The notes beneath the pieces were generated by a model. The model worked only from the letters and a program-made list of their open reading frames with translations. It searched no databases and was not told where the DNA came from. This document shows, in pieces, positions 1-6,893 of a stretch of DNA of 12,687 nucleotides. Each line of letters opens with the position of its first letter. Position 1 is the stretch's first letter. Position numbers and translations under genes: made by a program. Source of the stretch: Fidelibacterota bacterium. Lineage in GTDB: Bacteria > Marinisomatota > Marinisomatia > Marinisomatales > TCS55. The DNA is taken from contig SCKQ01000057.1 in the NCBI GenBank assembly GCA_004124535.1, positions 1 to 12,687 on the forward strand, written 5' to 3'.

Positions 1-1
1 T

Positions 2-1741
2 CGACTGGAATCCGGAGCGGCAAGGCGGGGTAGGCGCGACAGGAGGTATCCATTCGAGCTGCTTAACTTTTGCGCAAGTGAAATTCGGTATCGTCCGGGA
101 AGTAGATGGCGGCTGTGGATATACGGTCTAGCCTTTTTGATGATGGGCTTTATTTTGGGAAAAGCTTGGCGCAGATCCATGGTTTTGACAGATGCAGAGC
201 TTACAGAAATCCGTTACAGCGGCCGTGGCGTTGTAGCCCTGCGAGGAATCAAGGCGATTTACTATGGTACGGTGATAAACTGTACGGTTATGGCCATGGT
301 ACTGGTAGCGGCTATCCGTATTTCGGAAATATTTCTGCTGTGGCATGAATGGCTGCCTGCCGTAGCCTATAATGCGATTCTAATCTGGATTCAAGCCGTG
401 GGCGTAGAACTTTCATCTGGATCTACAGGACTGGATATATGGGTTGCCACCACCAACAATATTATCAGTATTGTGATGATACTTATTTTTATCGCACTCT
501 ATTCAACCACTGGTGGTTTGAGAAGCGTCATTGCCACAGACATAGTCCAATTTTCAGTTGCAATGGTTGCCACTCTAATTTATGCTATCGTTGCTGTAAG
601 CAAAGCTGGTGGACTGGACGGAATGATCGATAAAATGGTAGCACTTTACGGAGAAGTTCGCACCAGCGAAATTCTTTCCTTCAGCCCCAACGCCTGGGAT
701 GCGGTTCTTCCGTTCTTGGTGCTGATCGGACTGCAGTGGTTTTTCCAAATGAATAGTGATGGAACCGGTTACTTGGCCCAACGAACAATGGCATGCCGTA
801 CGGACAAAGGTGCCCAGCGGGCAGGATTTATCTTCACTGTAGCCCAAGTTCTCGTTCGATCTCTCTTCTGGTTACCCATCGGCGTGGCCCTGCTGGTGAT
901 CTATCCGTATGATCCAGCAACTGCCAGTGGAGAGGCATTTGTAGCCAGCCGCGAAATCCTCTTTGCTACCGGTATCAAGGATTTGTTGCCGGTTGGAATA
1001 AAGGGACTGATGTTGACGGGACTGCTGGCAGCACTGGCCTCCACCATTGATACCCATCTCACCTGGGGAGCCAGCTACTGGAGCAACGACATCTACAAGC
1101 GGATCATAAATGAAGTCTGGCTAAAGCGGGAACCTTCATCAAAAGAACTGGTAATCATTGGCCGTTTATCAAATGTGTTGATTCTTGCTATTGCCCTTAC
1201 AATCATGGCAAATCTTGGTTCTATTCAAACGGCGTGGTATATCTCACTCCTCTTTGGAGCAGGGGTAGGGTCTGTGCTGGTTCTCCGTTGGGTTTGGGAA
1301 CGGATAAACCTCTATTCAGAATTGACGGCCATGGCGACATCGCTGATAGTTGCACCCATTATTCTGTTTACCGTGAATGATGAGTGGTTGCGTTTGCTGA
1401 TTATGTCCGCAGCTTCCACAGTTGCTGTCGTAGTCGTGACGCTGGTAACATCCGAGACCGAACACAGTATCCTGGACCGCTTTTTTCAGCAGGTAAAACC
1501 GCCGGGCTTTTGGAGAAAAACAGCTCAACGCTGCGGCGTTGCACCAGAGCAGCCAATCCACCAATTAAAGGACGGTGTATATCTGGTACTAACAACAGCC
1601 CTGACGATTTTCCTGTTGTTGGTTGGCATTGGAAAATTGATTGTACCCAGTCCGACAGCATCCCCCCTGCTGGCATTGGTTCTGATAACGCTAGGATTGG
1701 CCAGTATAAAGCTATGGTGGGAAAAAATTAAGGCAATATAA
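2..1741 (+). CDS. Sodium:solute symporter (SSS) family transporter, 5' partial
   Basis: Sodium-coupled inner-membrane importer of a small organic solute; the substrate cannot be read from sequence. The frame is open from base 2. Family-like sequence begins near base 113 (WRLWIYGLAFLMMGF), and the first possible start is TTG at 137, which would leave only 534 residues and lack the first helices. Numbering from that TTG: WRRS-VLTDAE at 11-21; the SSS signature GGLRSVIATDIVQ at 126-138; GYLAQR at 211-216; and a TM8-like stretch LLAALASTID at 296-305, whose S302/T303 match the usual sodium-site hydroxyl positions. About ten hydrophobic helices are visible. Bases 2-110 in this frame encode an arginine-rich peptide unlike any SSS N-terminus, so a frameshift, decay or assembly error near the left edge is likely. 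It lies upstream of the PhyH gene on the same strand (67-bp gap), possibly co-transcribed. Family call secure; 5' end uncertain. Confidence 0.88.
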   Translation, partial: RLESGAARRGRRDRRYPFELLNFCASEIRYRPGSRWRLWIYGLAFLMMGFILGKAWRRSMVLTDAELTEIRYSGRGVVALRGIKAIYYGTVINCTVMAMVLVAAIRISEIFLLWHEWLPAVAYNAILIWIQAVGVELSSGSTGLDIWVATTNNIISIVMILIFIALYSTTGGLRSVIATDIVQFSVAMVATLIYAIVAVSKAGGLDGMIDKMVALYGEVRTSEILSFSPNAWDAVLPFLVLIGLQWFFQMNSDGTGYLAQRTMACRTDKGAQRAGFIFTVAQVLVRSLFWLPIGVALLVIYPYDPATASGEAFVASREILFATGIKDLLPVGIKGLMLTGLLAALASTIDTHLTWGASYWSNDIYKRIINEVWLKREPSSKELVIIGRLSNVLILAIALTIMANLGSIQTAWYISLLFGAGVGSVLVLRWVWERINLYSELTAMATSLIVAPIILFTVNDEWLRLLIMSAASTVAVVVVTLVTSETEHSILDRFFQQVKPPGFWRKTAQRCGVAPEQPIHQLKDGVYLVLTTALTIFLLLVGIGKLIVPSPTASPLLALVLITLGLASIKLWWEKIKAI

Positions 1742-1763
1742 TTGCGATATAAATACTAATTAA

Positions 1764-1811
1764 TCACTGATAACTCAATCCGAAACCATATTCGAATAAA
1801 GGATCGTAATG
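1764..1811 (-). pseudogene. Relic of a GH3 gene 3' end
   Basis: Read on the minus strand from 1811 to 1764, this stretch encodes HYDPLFEYGFGLSYQ followed by TGA. The complete GH3 gene at 2736-4661 ends in EEYDPLFEYGFGLQY-stop. From the shared YDP to LFEYGFGL every residue matches, while about half the codons differ at the third base only. That pattern shows divergence under protein-level selection, so the relic comes from a once-functional GH3 paralogue rather than a recent copy. Further 5' the reading meets an in-frame TAG (1818-1820) inside the PhyH gene, and no more GH3-like sequence follows. The relic abuts and overlaps the PhyH start codon, so the PhyH ribosome-binding region (AAAGGATCGTA before ATG) lies within old antisense GH3 sequence. 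Confidence 0.75.
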
Positions 1812-2645
1812 ACTTTTCTATCCGAAAAACAAGTTTCTACCTTTAAGGAAGATGGCTACCTGATCGTATGTGAACTGTTTGATGCTGAAGAGGCCAAAAT
1901 TCTCCGTAGCGCTGCACGAGCCGATCACTCCTTCAAGCAACACGCTCACGATCTTAAGGACGAAGAAGGCGGTAAAGCACAGCTTGTGTTGTGGAATACA
2001 GCTGGGGAAGATCTCTGGGGAACCATTGCCCGCATTGAGCGCATTGTCAATACAATGGAGCAGCTACTCGGGGATGAAGTGTATCACTATCATAGCAAGA
2101 TGAGCATCAAGCAGCCAAACGGCGGCGGGGCGTGGAGTTGGCATCAGGATTATGGATACTGGTACCAAAACGGCTGCCTCTTTCCCGACATGGCATCGGT
2201 CTTCATTGCAGTAGATCCCAATACACGCAAAAATGGCTGCCTGCAAGTACTCAAGGGCTCGCACAAGATGGGTCGTATCGAGCACGGACGATACGGTGAA
2301 CAGACCAGCGCTGACCCTGAACGTGTGGGTGAAGTCATTAAAGTAATGAAATTAGTACATGTGGAATTAGAGCAAGGTGACGCGTTATTTTTTCACAGCA
2401 ACCTCCTTCATCGCTCTGACAAGAACACATCTGATCAGCCGCGTTGGTCGCTCATCTGTTGCTATAATACCAAGCACAACAATCCCTATAAGGATTCACA
2501 CCACCCACGTTATGAGCCCTTGGAGAAGTTGCCCGATAACGCCATAAAGGAAATGAGCGGCAAACTTTTTTCTGAAAATACAGATTTTTGGACCCCCGCG
2601 GATGAAGACACCACTGGTGTTGGCAAATATCCAGTGCAGGACTGA
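1809..2645 (+). CDS. Phytanoyl-CoA dioxygenase (PhyH) family Fe(II)/2-oxoglutarate oxygenase
   Basis: A 278-residue soluble oxygenase expected to hydroxylate an organic substrate using O2, Fe(II) and 2-oxoglutarate. The facial triad is visible: H112 and D114 in WHQDYGYW, and the distal H201 in the segment GDALFFHSNLLHRSD. R212 in PRWSLICCYN is the expected 2-oxoglutarate carboxylate ligand. The N-terminal FKEDGYLIV at 12-20 is typical of the family, and there is no signal peptide, so it is cytoplasmic. Length is normal for bacterial PhyH proteins. The ATG at 1809 follows AAAGGA at 1798-1803, a plausible ribosome-binding site. It resembles ectoine-hydroxylase-type PhyH members, but no ectoine genes are nearby, so EctD is not claimed. 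It follows an SSS transporter, so the substrate may be an imported solute (inference). Confidence 0.93.
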   Translation: MTFLSEKQVSTFKEDGYLIVCELFDAEEAKILRSAARADHSFKQHAHDLKDEEGGKAQLVLWNTAGEDLWGTIARIERIVNTMEQLLGDEVYHYHSKMSIKQPNGGGAWSWHQDYGYWYQNGCLFPDMASVFIAVDPNTRKNGCLQVLKGSHKMGRIEHGRYGEQTSADPERVGEVIKVMKLVHVELEQGDALFFHSNLLHRSDKNTSDQPRWSLICCYNTKHNNPYKDSHHPRYEPLEKLPDNAIKEMSGKLFSENTDFWTPADEDTTGVGKYPVQD

Positions 2646-2699
2646 TTTGGTGGAACGAATGGGGTTTTACTTAAATTGTTGTATGAATAAAGATTTTTA

Positions 2700-2730
2700 C
2701 TTTATAACAACAACAGATGTTGTTATAAAG
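2700..2730. terminator. Perfect 13-bp inverted repeat between convergent genes, possible terminator
   Basis: CTTTATAACAACA (2700-2712) and its exact reverse complement TGTTGTTATAAAG (2718-2730) flank a 5-base loop, ACAGA. It lies 54 bp after the PhyH stop and 5 bp after the GH3 stop, between convergent genes, so it could end transcripts from both sides. The stem is AT-rich and neither side is followed by a clear T-run, so intrinsic termination is not certain; an mRNA 3'-end stabilising hairpin or a protein-binding palindrome is also possible. Confidence 0.5.
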
Positions 2731-2735
2731 CGCCT

Positions 2736-4661
2736 TTAGTATTGCAAACCAAAACCGTATTCAAATAATGGATCATACTCCTCATCACTGATATTTATAG
2801 GTATTTGTGACATGTTGCGCGGCCAGGACACCGATAATCTCCCTGTGGGATTATAATCCCCAAACAAAACATCCGCAACTCCCTGCCCTTCGGTTCCCGG
2901 AAGCCACGCCGCCAGCAAAGCATTCCAAGAAGTAACTTCCTGCTCAATAATCAATGGTCGTCCAGATATAATAACTACAATAACCGGAATCTCTGATTTT
3001 TGTATTCTTCCTATTGTTTCTAGGTCTTTCTTATCCAGTTTTAAAAATTCCTGATCTCCTTCCCATTCCGCATAGGGCTTCTCTCCAATCACCACTACAG
3101 CTATATCAGACCCCACCGCACCCGAACCATCCTTGGTGTATGTTACCTTAGTTCCGTTTGACACTGTGTTCTGAATTGCTTCCAAGATGGTTGTTCCTTT
3201 GGTAATGGGGCCACTATTCCCTTGCCATGTAATGGTCCATCCTCCACACTGGAGGCCTATGTCATTTGCACTTTTACCACTGACATGAATGCGTGGTATA
3301 TCTTTTTTAAGAGGAAGTATACCATTGTTTCTTAATAGAACCACAGATTCCCGCACAGCCCGGCGTGCCAACTCACGGTGAGTTGTTGAACCCACATGAG
3401 ATAATAAATTGGGATTACTTAAAGGATGTTCAAATAAACCCAATCGGAATTTGATGTTTAAAATTCGGGAAACAGCGTCATCAATTCGGGTTGTGGGAAT
3501 GGATCCTTCTTTAACAGCCTCAATCATGAGATGAATAAAATCATCAAAACGTTCACCGCCCCATTTAGCGCTTCCGGGAACCATCACCATGTCTATCCCC
3601 GCATTGATAGCAGTAATTATATTGGTCTTGTAATCACCGGGCATCTGGTCAACGCCTTCCCAATCTGAAACAACAAAGCCTTCAAACCCCAACTCATCCT
3701 TGAGCAGATTGGTAAGAAGATATTTGTTACCATGGCAGTAGTCACCATTCCATTTGTTAAAAGAAGCCATGATACTTCCTACGCCTGCTTTTATGGCTTC
3801 TAGATAACCGGGTAAATGAATTCTCCTTAATTCATTTTCGGTAATACGTGTATCTCCGCGGTCCAGCATACCTGTTTTTCCTGTGCCCCACTGCGTACCA
3901 CCATCCCCGACAAAATGTTTAGCGCAGGCCAGAATTCCATGAGAAAGGTTCAACGTTTTTCCCTGAATTCCTTGAACAGCAGGCGCTGACAGATTGGACA
4001 CCAGTTCAACAGATTCACCAAAACTTTCATATGTGCGTCCCCAGCGATAATCAAGAGCAACCGCCAGGCAGGGGGCAAAGGTCCAATGAATTCCGGTTGC
4101 AGCCACTTCCAATGCGGTAACCCTGCCAATCTCTGCCACTAAGTCCGGATTGTTGCTGCAACCCAAACCAATATTGTGAGGAAATATGGTGGCACCGACC
4201 ACATTATTGTGCCCGTGTACAGCATCAATGCCGTAAATGATTGGAATCCCAAGACGTGTAGTAAGTGCAACCTTCTGGTATCGATTAACCATGTCGGCCC
4301 AGGCAGAAGGGGTATTTTGTTTGGGCACCGAACCACCGCCACTAAGTAAAGATCCTAAAAAATATTTGGCGATATCTGAATTGGATTCAAGGAACTGCTG
4401 ATCAACTTGCGTCATTTGACCAATTTTTTCTTTTAATGTCATTTGTTTTAAAAGATTTATTACTCGCTGATCATTTTTTATTCCTGTATCCATATAGGAT
4501 AATTTATCAATGATTGAAGTAATTTTATTTTCCGATGTTTCCATTGACAGATAAACAGATAATTGATTTGAATTTTGTTTTATTTTTTCTGTTGATTTTG
4601 TTATTTGAAAACTGAAAACCATAATGATGAAAATAGCGCCTATAATTGATTTTTGTTGCAA
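2736..4661 (-). CDS. Glycoside hydrolase family 3 beta-glucosidase / exo-beta-glucanase, secreted
   Basis: A 641-residue retaining beta-glucosidase of the ExoI-like GH3 type, removing terminal glucose from beta-glucans, cello-oligosaccharides or glucosides. Visible: GIDAVHGH at 144-151, KHFVGDGGT at 248-256, catalytic nucleophile D333 in VVSDWEG, GGWTITWQG at 473-481, and E532 in GEKPYAEWEGD as the candidate acid/base (aligned from the barley ExoI pattern). The C-terminus YDPLFEYGFGLQY is typical. Both the TIM-barrel and the alpha/beta sandwich domain are complete. An N-terminal signal peptide (K4, hydrophobic core 6-19) and a roughly 45-residue polar linker precede the barrel, so it acts in the periplasm or outside; no lipobox Cys. 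The start is TTG at 4661; an in-frame TAG lies just upstream (TAG-ACA-CTA-AAA-TTG) with no ATG between, and the first ATG (M14) would cut the signal core. It is divergent from the DoxX operon across 135 bp. Confidence 0.95.
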   Translation of the reverse strand: MQQKSIIGAIFIIMVFSFQITKSTEKIKQNSNQLSVYLSMETSENKITSIIDKLSYMDTGIKNDQRVINLLKQMTLKEKIGQMTQVDQQFLESNSDIAKYFLGSLLSGGGSVPKQNTPSAWADMVNRYQKVALTTRLGIPIIYGIDAVHGHNNVVGATIFPHNIGLGCSNNPDLVAEIGRVTALEVAATGIHWTFAPCLAVALDYRWGRTYESFGESVELVSNLSAPAVQGIQGKTLNLSHGILACAKHFVGDGGTQWGTGKTGMLDRGDTRITENELRRIHLPGYLEAIKAGVGSIMASFNKWNGDYCHGNKYLLTNLLKDELGFEGFVVSDWEGVDQMPGDYKTNIITAINAGIDMVMVPGSAKWGGERFDDFIHLMIEAVKEGSIPTTRIDDAVSRILNIKFRLGLFEHPLSNPNLLSHVGSTTHRELARRAVRESVVLLRNNGILPLKKDIPRIHVSGKSANDIGLQCGGWTITWQGNSGPITKGTTILEAIQNTVSNGTKVTYTKDGSGAVGSDIAVVVIGEKPYAEWEGDQEFLKLDKKDLETIGRIQKSEIPVIVVIISGRPLIIEQEVTSWNALLAAWLPGTEGQGVADVLFGDYNPTGRLSVSWPRNMSQIPINISDEEYDPLFEYGFGLQY

Positions 4662-4796
4662 TTTTAGTGTCTAATTCTTTACTTGTACATCTGATAATAA
4701 TTGTTTTGCCTAAACAATAAAGCAAATTTATTGCACACAAGAACTATATTTGACATAATTAATATTTTTTTTAATTAATAGATAAGGAAGCACGTT
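4662..4796. promoter_or_regulatory. Divergent intergenic control region between GH3 and the DoxX operon
   Basis: An AT-rich 135-bp gap between the two divergent start codons, which must carry both promoters. If the host is Bacteroidota-like, each strand has a match to the TAnnTTTG -7 element: TATATTTG at 4745-4752 on plus, and TAAATTTG on minus (4730 down to 4723). Neither has a well-placed TTG -33 element. A TTGACA occurs at 4750-4755 without a good -10 box. GATAAGGAAG at 4781-4790 contains the probable ribosome-binding site (AAGGA) for the DoxX gene. Promoter positions are inference. Confidence 0.45.
4700..4718. promoter_or_regulatory. Candidate operator palindrome
   Basis: ATTGTTT-TGCCT-AAACAAT: a perfect 7-bp inverted repeat with a 5-base spacer, placed between the divergent genes and immediately downstream of the putative minus-strand -7 element. 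Size and position would suit a dimeric repressor acting on the GH3 transcript. No regulator gene lies in the window, and a second copy of the palindrome was not noticed. Confidence 0.3.
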
Positions 4797-5285
4797 ATGA
4801 ACTATTCTCAATATCAACTTGTTAGTTTAACAGTTTTGAGAGTATTAATTGGATGGCATTTTTTATATGAAGGTATATCAAAATTAATTAGCCCATATTG
4901 GTCTTCTGCAGCGTACCTGCTTGATTCTAAATGGCTTTTATCGGGTGTCGCCACAACAATTGTTTCTAATCCTACGTTATTGAGCTTTTCAGATTATATA
5001 AATATGTGGGGACTAACTGCAGTAGGGGCATTGCTCATGCTGGGTCTTTTTTCCAGATATGCAACAGTTGCCGGGCTAGTGCTTGTTTTGCTCTATTATT
5101 TTTTCGCTCCACCTTTTACAGGTTTGGAATATTCCAAACCTGCCGAAGGCAGTTATTTAATTGTAAATAAAAATTTGATTGAAGCATGCGCCTTGTGGGT
5201 TCTTTACATGTTTCCCAGCAGCGATATTATTGGATTGGATCGTTTTTTCAAGGAGCAAATAAATAAAGGTGATGAACATGAATAA
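4797..5285 (+). CDS. DoxX-like integral membrane protein
   Basis: A 162-residue inner-membrane protein of the DoxX/DoxD type, a four-helix family named after a thiosulfate:quinone oxidoreductase subunit and often found with redox enzymes. The N-terminal motif RVLIGWHFLYEGISKL (15-30) is the family hallmark. Hydrophobic helices lie at about 8-26, 70-87, 89-105 and 127-140, with a large loop around 31-68 between helices 1 and 2. Its function is not established by sequence; quinone- or electron-transfer-linked activity is inferred from family and context. The ATG at 4797 follows AAGGA with good spacing. Its stop lies inside the start region of the next gene (Tat-type oxidoreductase), which implies translational coupling and a joint job. 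It is the first gene of the five-gene operon and visibly AT-rich. Confidence 0.88.
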   Translation: MNYSQYQLVSLTVLRVLIGWHFLYEGISKLISPYWSSAAYLLDSKWLLSGVATTIVSNPTLLSFSDYINMWGLTAVGALLMLGLFSRYATVAGLVLVLLYYFFAPPFTGLEYSKPAEGSYLIVNKNLIEACALWVLYMFPSSDIIGLDRFFKEQINKGDEHE

Positions 5286-6873
5286 TAAAGAAAATGAATC
5301 AAACAATACTTCCTCAGAACGACGAGAGCTATTAAAGAGTCTTGCTACAGTACCTGCATTAGCTGCTTTTCTAATAGCGTTCTGGCAAAAATGGCGCAGG
5401 GATGCACTAAAAAAAACAAATTTATTGTCCAACCTCGTCCAAGAAAAAGTGGCTCCGGCGGTTGTTTCTGATGTATCTAATTCAAAGCACTTGAATCTAG
5501 GGATTATCGGCTATGGGGGCCGTGGTCACCACCTCGTCCGCGGCGCTGGTTTTGCACATCTAGGCTGGACAGAAAGTGCAGCAGAAAACGCCCGAAAAAA
5601 TAAATTGGATAAGGCTTTTGCAACGTATATGTCCCAGGAAGATTTAAATTGTTCTTTGGTAGGTGTATGTGATCTTTTTGATGTTCGTGCAGAGGAAGGA
5701 ATAGAAGCCTCCAAGAACGAAACACGGCCTGGGAGCAAACCTGTGCAAACGGCCACTCGCTATCATCATTATAAAGAACTGTTAGCTAATGACGATATTG
5801 ATGCTGTTATCATAGCCACCCCGGATCACTGGCATGCCCAAATTGTGATCGACGCTGCCAAAGCAGGTAAACATGTGTATTGTGAAAAGGGGTTGACTCG
5901 TACGTTTGATGAAGCAATCAATGTATATGACGCTGTCAAAAAAACGGGTATAACGTTTCAACTCGGTCATCAGAACCGTCAGGTAGAAGCCAATGAAAAA
6001 GCCAAACAGATTATTGATCAGGGGCTCCTTGGCCCGATTAACTTGGTTGAATTAACGACCAATCGTAATTCTCCATGGGGCGCATGGGTATGGGATATTC
6101 ATCCTGAGGGGAATGCCAGAACCATAGATTGGGATACTTTTCAGGAACAGGCGCCTAATAAAATTCCATTTGGTGAAGAAGCATTAAAGCGATTTTTTCG
6201 TTGGCGGTGCTGGTTTGATTATGGAACCGGTCTTTCAGGCGATTTATTCTCCCACGATTTTGACGCGCTAAACCAAATAATGGAAATTGGAATACCCAAA
6301 TATGCCTCTTCAACAGGAGGTATTTATTTCTTTAAGGACGGACGTGATGTCCCGGATGTTTGGAATGCCACTCTGGAATACCCTGATAAGGATTTGACTG
6401 TTCTATACAGTGCGACTCTATCCAGCAACAATTCGCGGGGTAACCGCATTATGGGCCATGATGCGACCATGCAGATGGGCGGCCAATCCAATGCCGGTTC
6501 CGTCAGCGGTTTTGTTGTTACTGCAGATTCAGAATCCACTCAATATAAGGATCGCCTGGAAAGCGGTATCATAAATCCACAGTATCCGATTTACACCTAT
6601 ACACCGGGATCCAAACAAATTGATGGTGTAACGTCAGCAACCTCTCGCTATTTTGCAAATAAAGGCCTCCTCTATACTTACCGTGAAGGAAAACGGGTGG
6701 ATCCAACTCATCTACACATAAAAGATTGGCTCGAGGCGATCCGCAGTAATGGTCAGCCTAAATGCAACATTGAAATGGCTATTCATGAAGCGGTTTCATG
6801 TCATATGGCAACAGAGTCCTATCTGCAGGGGCGCCGGATCGAGTGGGATCCTGTAAACCGTAAATTGATCTAA
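5269..6873 (+). CDS. Gfo/Idh/MocA family oxidoreductase with twin-arginine N-terminus
   Basis: An NAD(P)-dependent sugar or cyclitol dehydrogenase-type protein, 534 residues, longer than the usual 330-450. Numbered from GTG 5269: twin-arginine segment SSERRELLKSL (15-25) with R18/R19, then hydrophobic 24-39 followed by KWRR. This predicts Tat export, as a folded cofactor-loaded protein, either anchored or cleaved; no clear AxA site is seen. The Rossmann motif is GYGGRG (81-86); ATPDHWHA is at 183-190; the EK pair is E206/K207 followed by Gly rather than the usual Pro; and GDLFSHDFDAL (324-334) holds the expected active-site His region. The segment DGVTSAT (452-458) resembles an ApbE flavinylation site. 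Start options: GTG 5269, ATG 5272, or ATG 5278, the last having AAAGG 8 bases upstream and probably being the true start; all overlap the DoxX stop. Substrate unknown; glycoside C3 oxidation is inferred from the DUF1080 neighbour. Confidence 0.93.
   Translation: MMNMNNKENESNNTSSERRELLKSLATVPALAAFLIAFWQKWRRDALKKTNLLSNLVQEKVAPAVVSDVSNSKHLNLGIIGYGGRGHHLVRGAGFAHLGWTESAAENARKNKLDKAFATYMSQEDLNCSLVGVCDLFDVRAEEGIEASKNETRPGSKPVQTATRYHHYKELLANDDIDAVIIATPDHWHAQIVIDAAKAGKHVYCEKGLTRTFDEAINVYDAVKKTGITFQLGHQNRQVEANEKAKQIIDQGLLGPINLVELTTNRNSPWGAWVWDIHPEGNARTIDWDTFQEQAPNKIPFGEEALKRFFRWRCWFDYGTGLSGDLFSHDFDALNQIMEIGIPKYASSTGGIYFFKDGRDVPDVWNATLEYPDKDLTVLYSATLSSNNSRGNRIMGHDATMQMGGQSNAGSVSGFVVTADSESTQYKDRLESGIINPQYPIYTYTPGSKQIDGVTSATSRYFANKGLLYTYREGKRVDPTHLHIKDWLEAIRSNGQPKCNIEMAIHEAVSCHMATESYLQGRRIEWDPVNRKLI
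6622..6642 (+). other. ApbE-type flavinylation-like motif within the exported oxidoreductase
   Basis: Codons 452-458 of the Gfo/Idh/MocA protein encode D-G-V-T-S-A-T. Known ApbE targets (NqrC, RnfG, FMN-binding domains) carry Dxx(S/T)GA(T/S), with FMN attached to the last Thr/Ser. Here Ser replaces the Gly; the candidate acceptor is T458. It may instead be a structural feature of this oxidoreductase subfamily. Confidence 0.3.
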
Positions 6874-6893
6874 CGCAACTGCAGGGAAAATAT

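Noticed and set aside
1809..2645. Calling the PhyH protein ectoine hydroxylase (EctD)
   Set aside because: The fold and metal ligands are shared by the whole PhyH family, and no ectoine synthesis genes are in the window.
4525..4740. 71-residue minus-strand frame running from the divergent gap into the GH3 5' end
   Set aside because: Lys/Ile/Asn-rich product expected from AT-rich DNA, overlapping the GH3 signal peptide in another frame, no ribosome-binding site.
4750..4755. TTGACA resembling a sigma70 -35 box
   Set aside because: No acceptable -10 box at 16-18 bp; the following A/T run makes chance matches likely.
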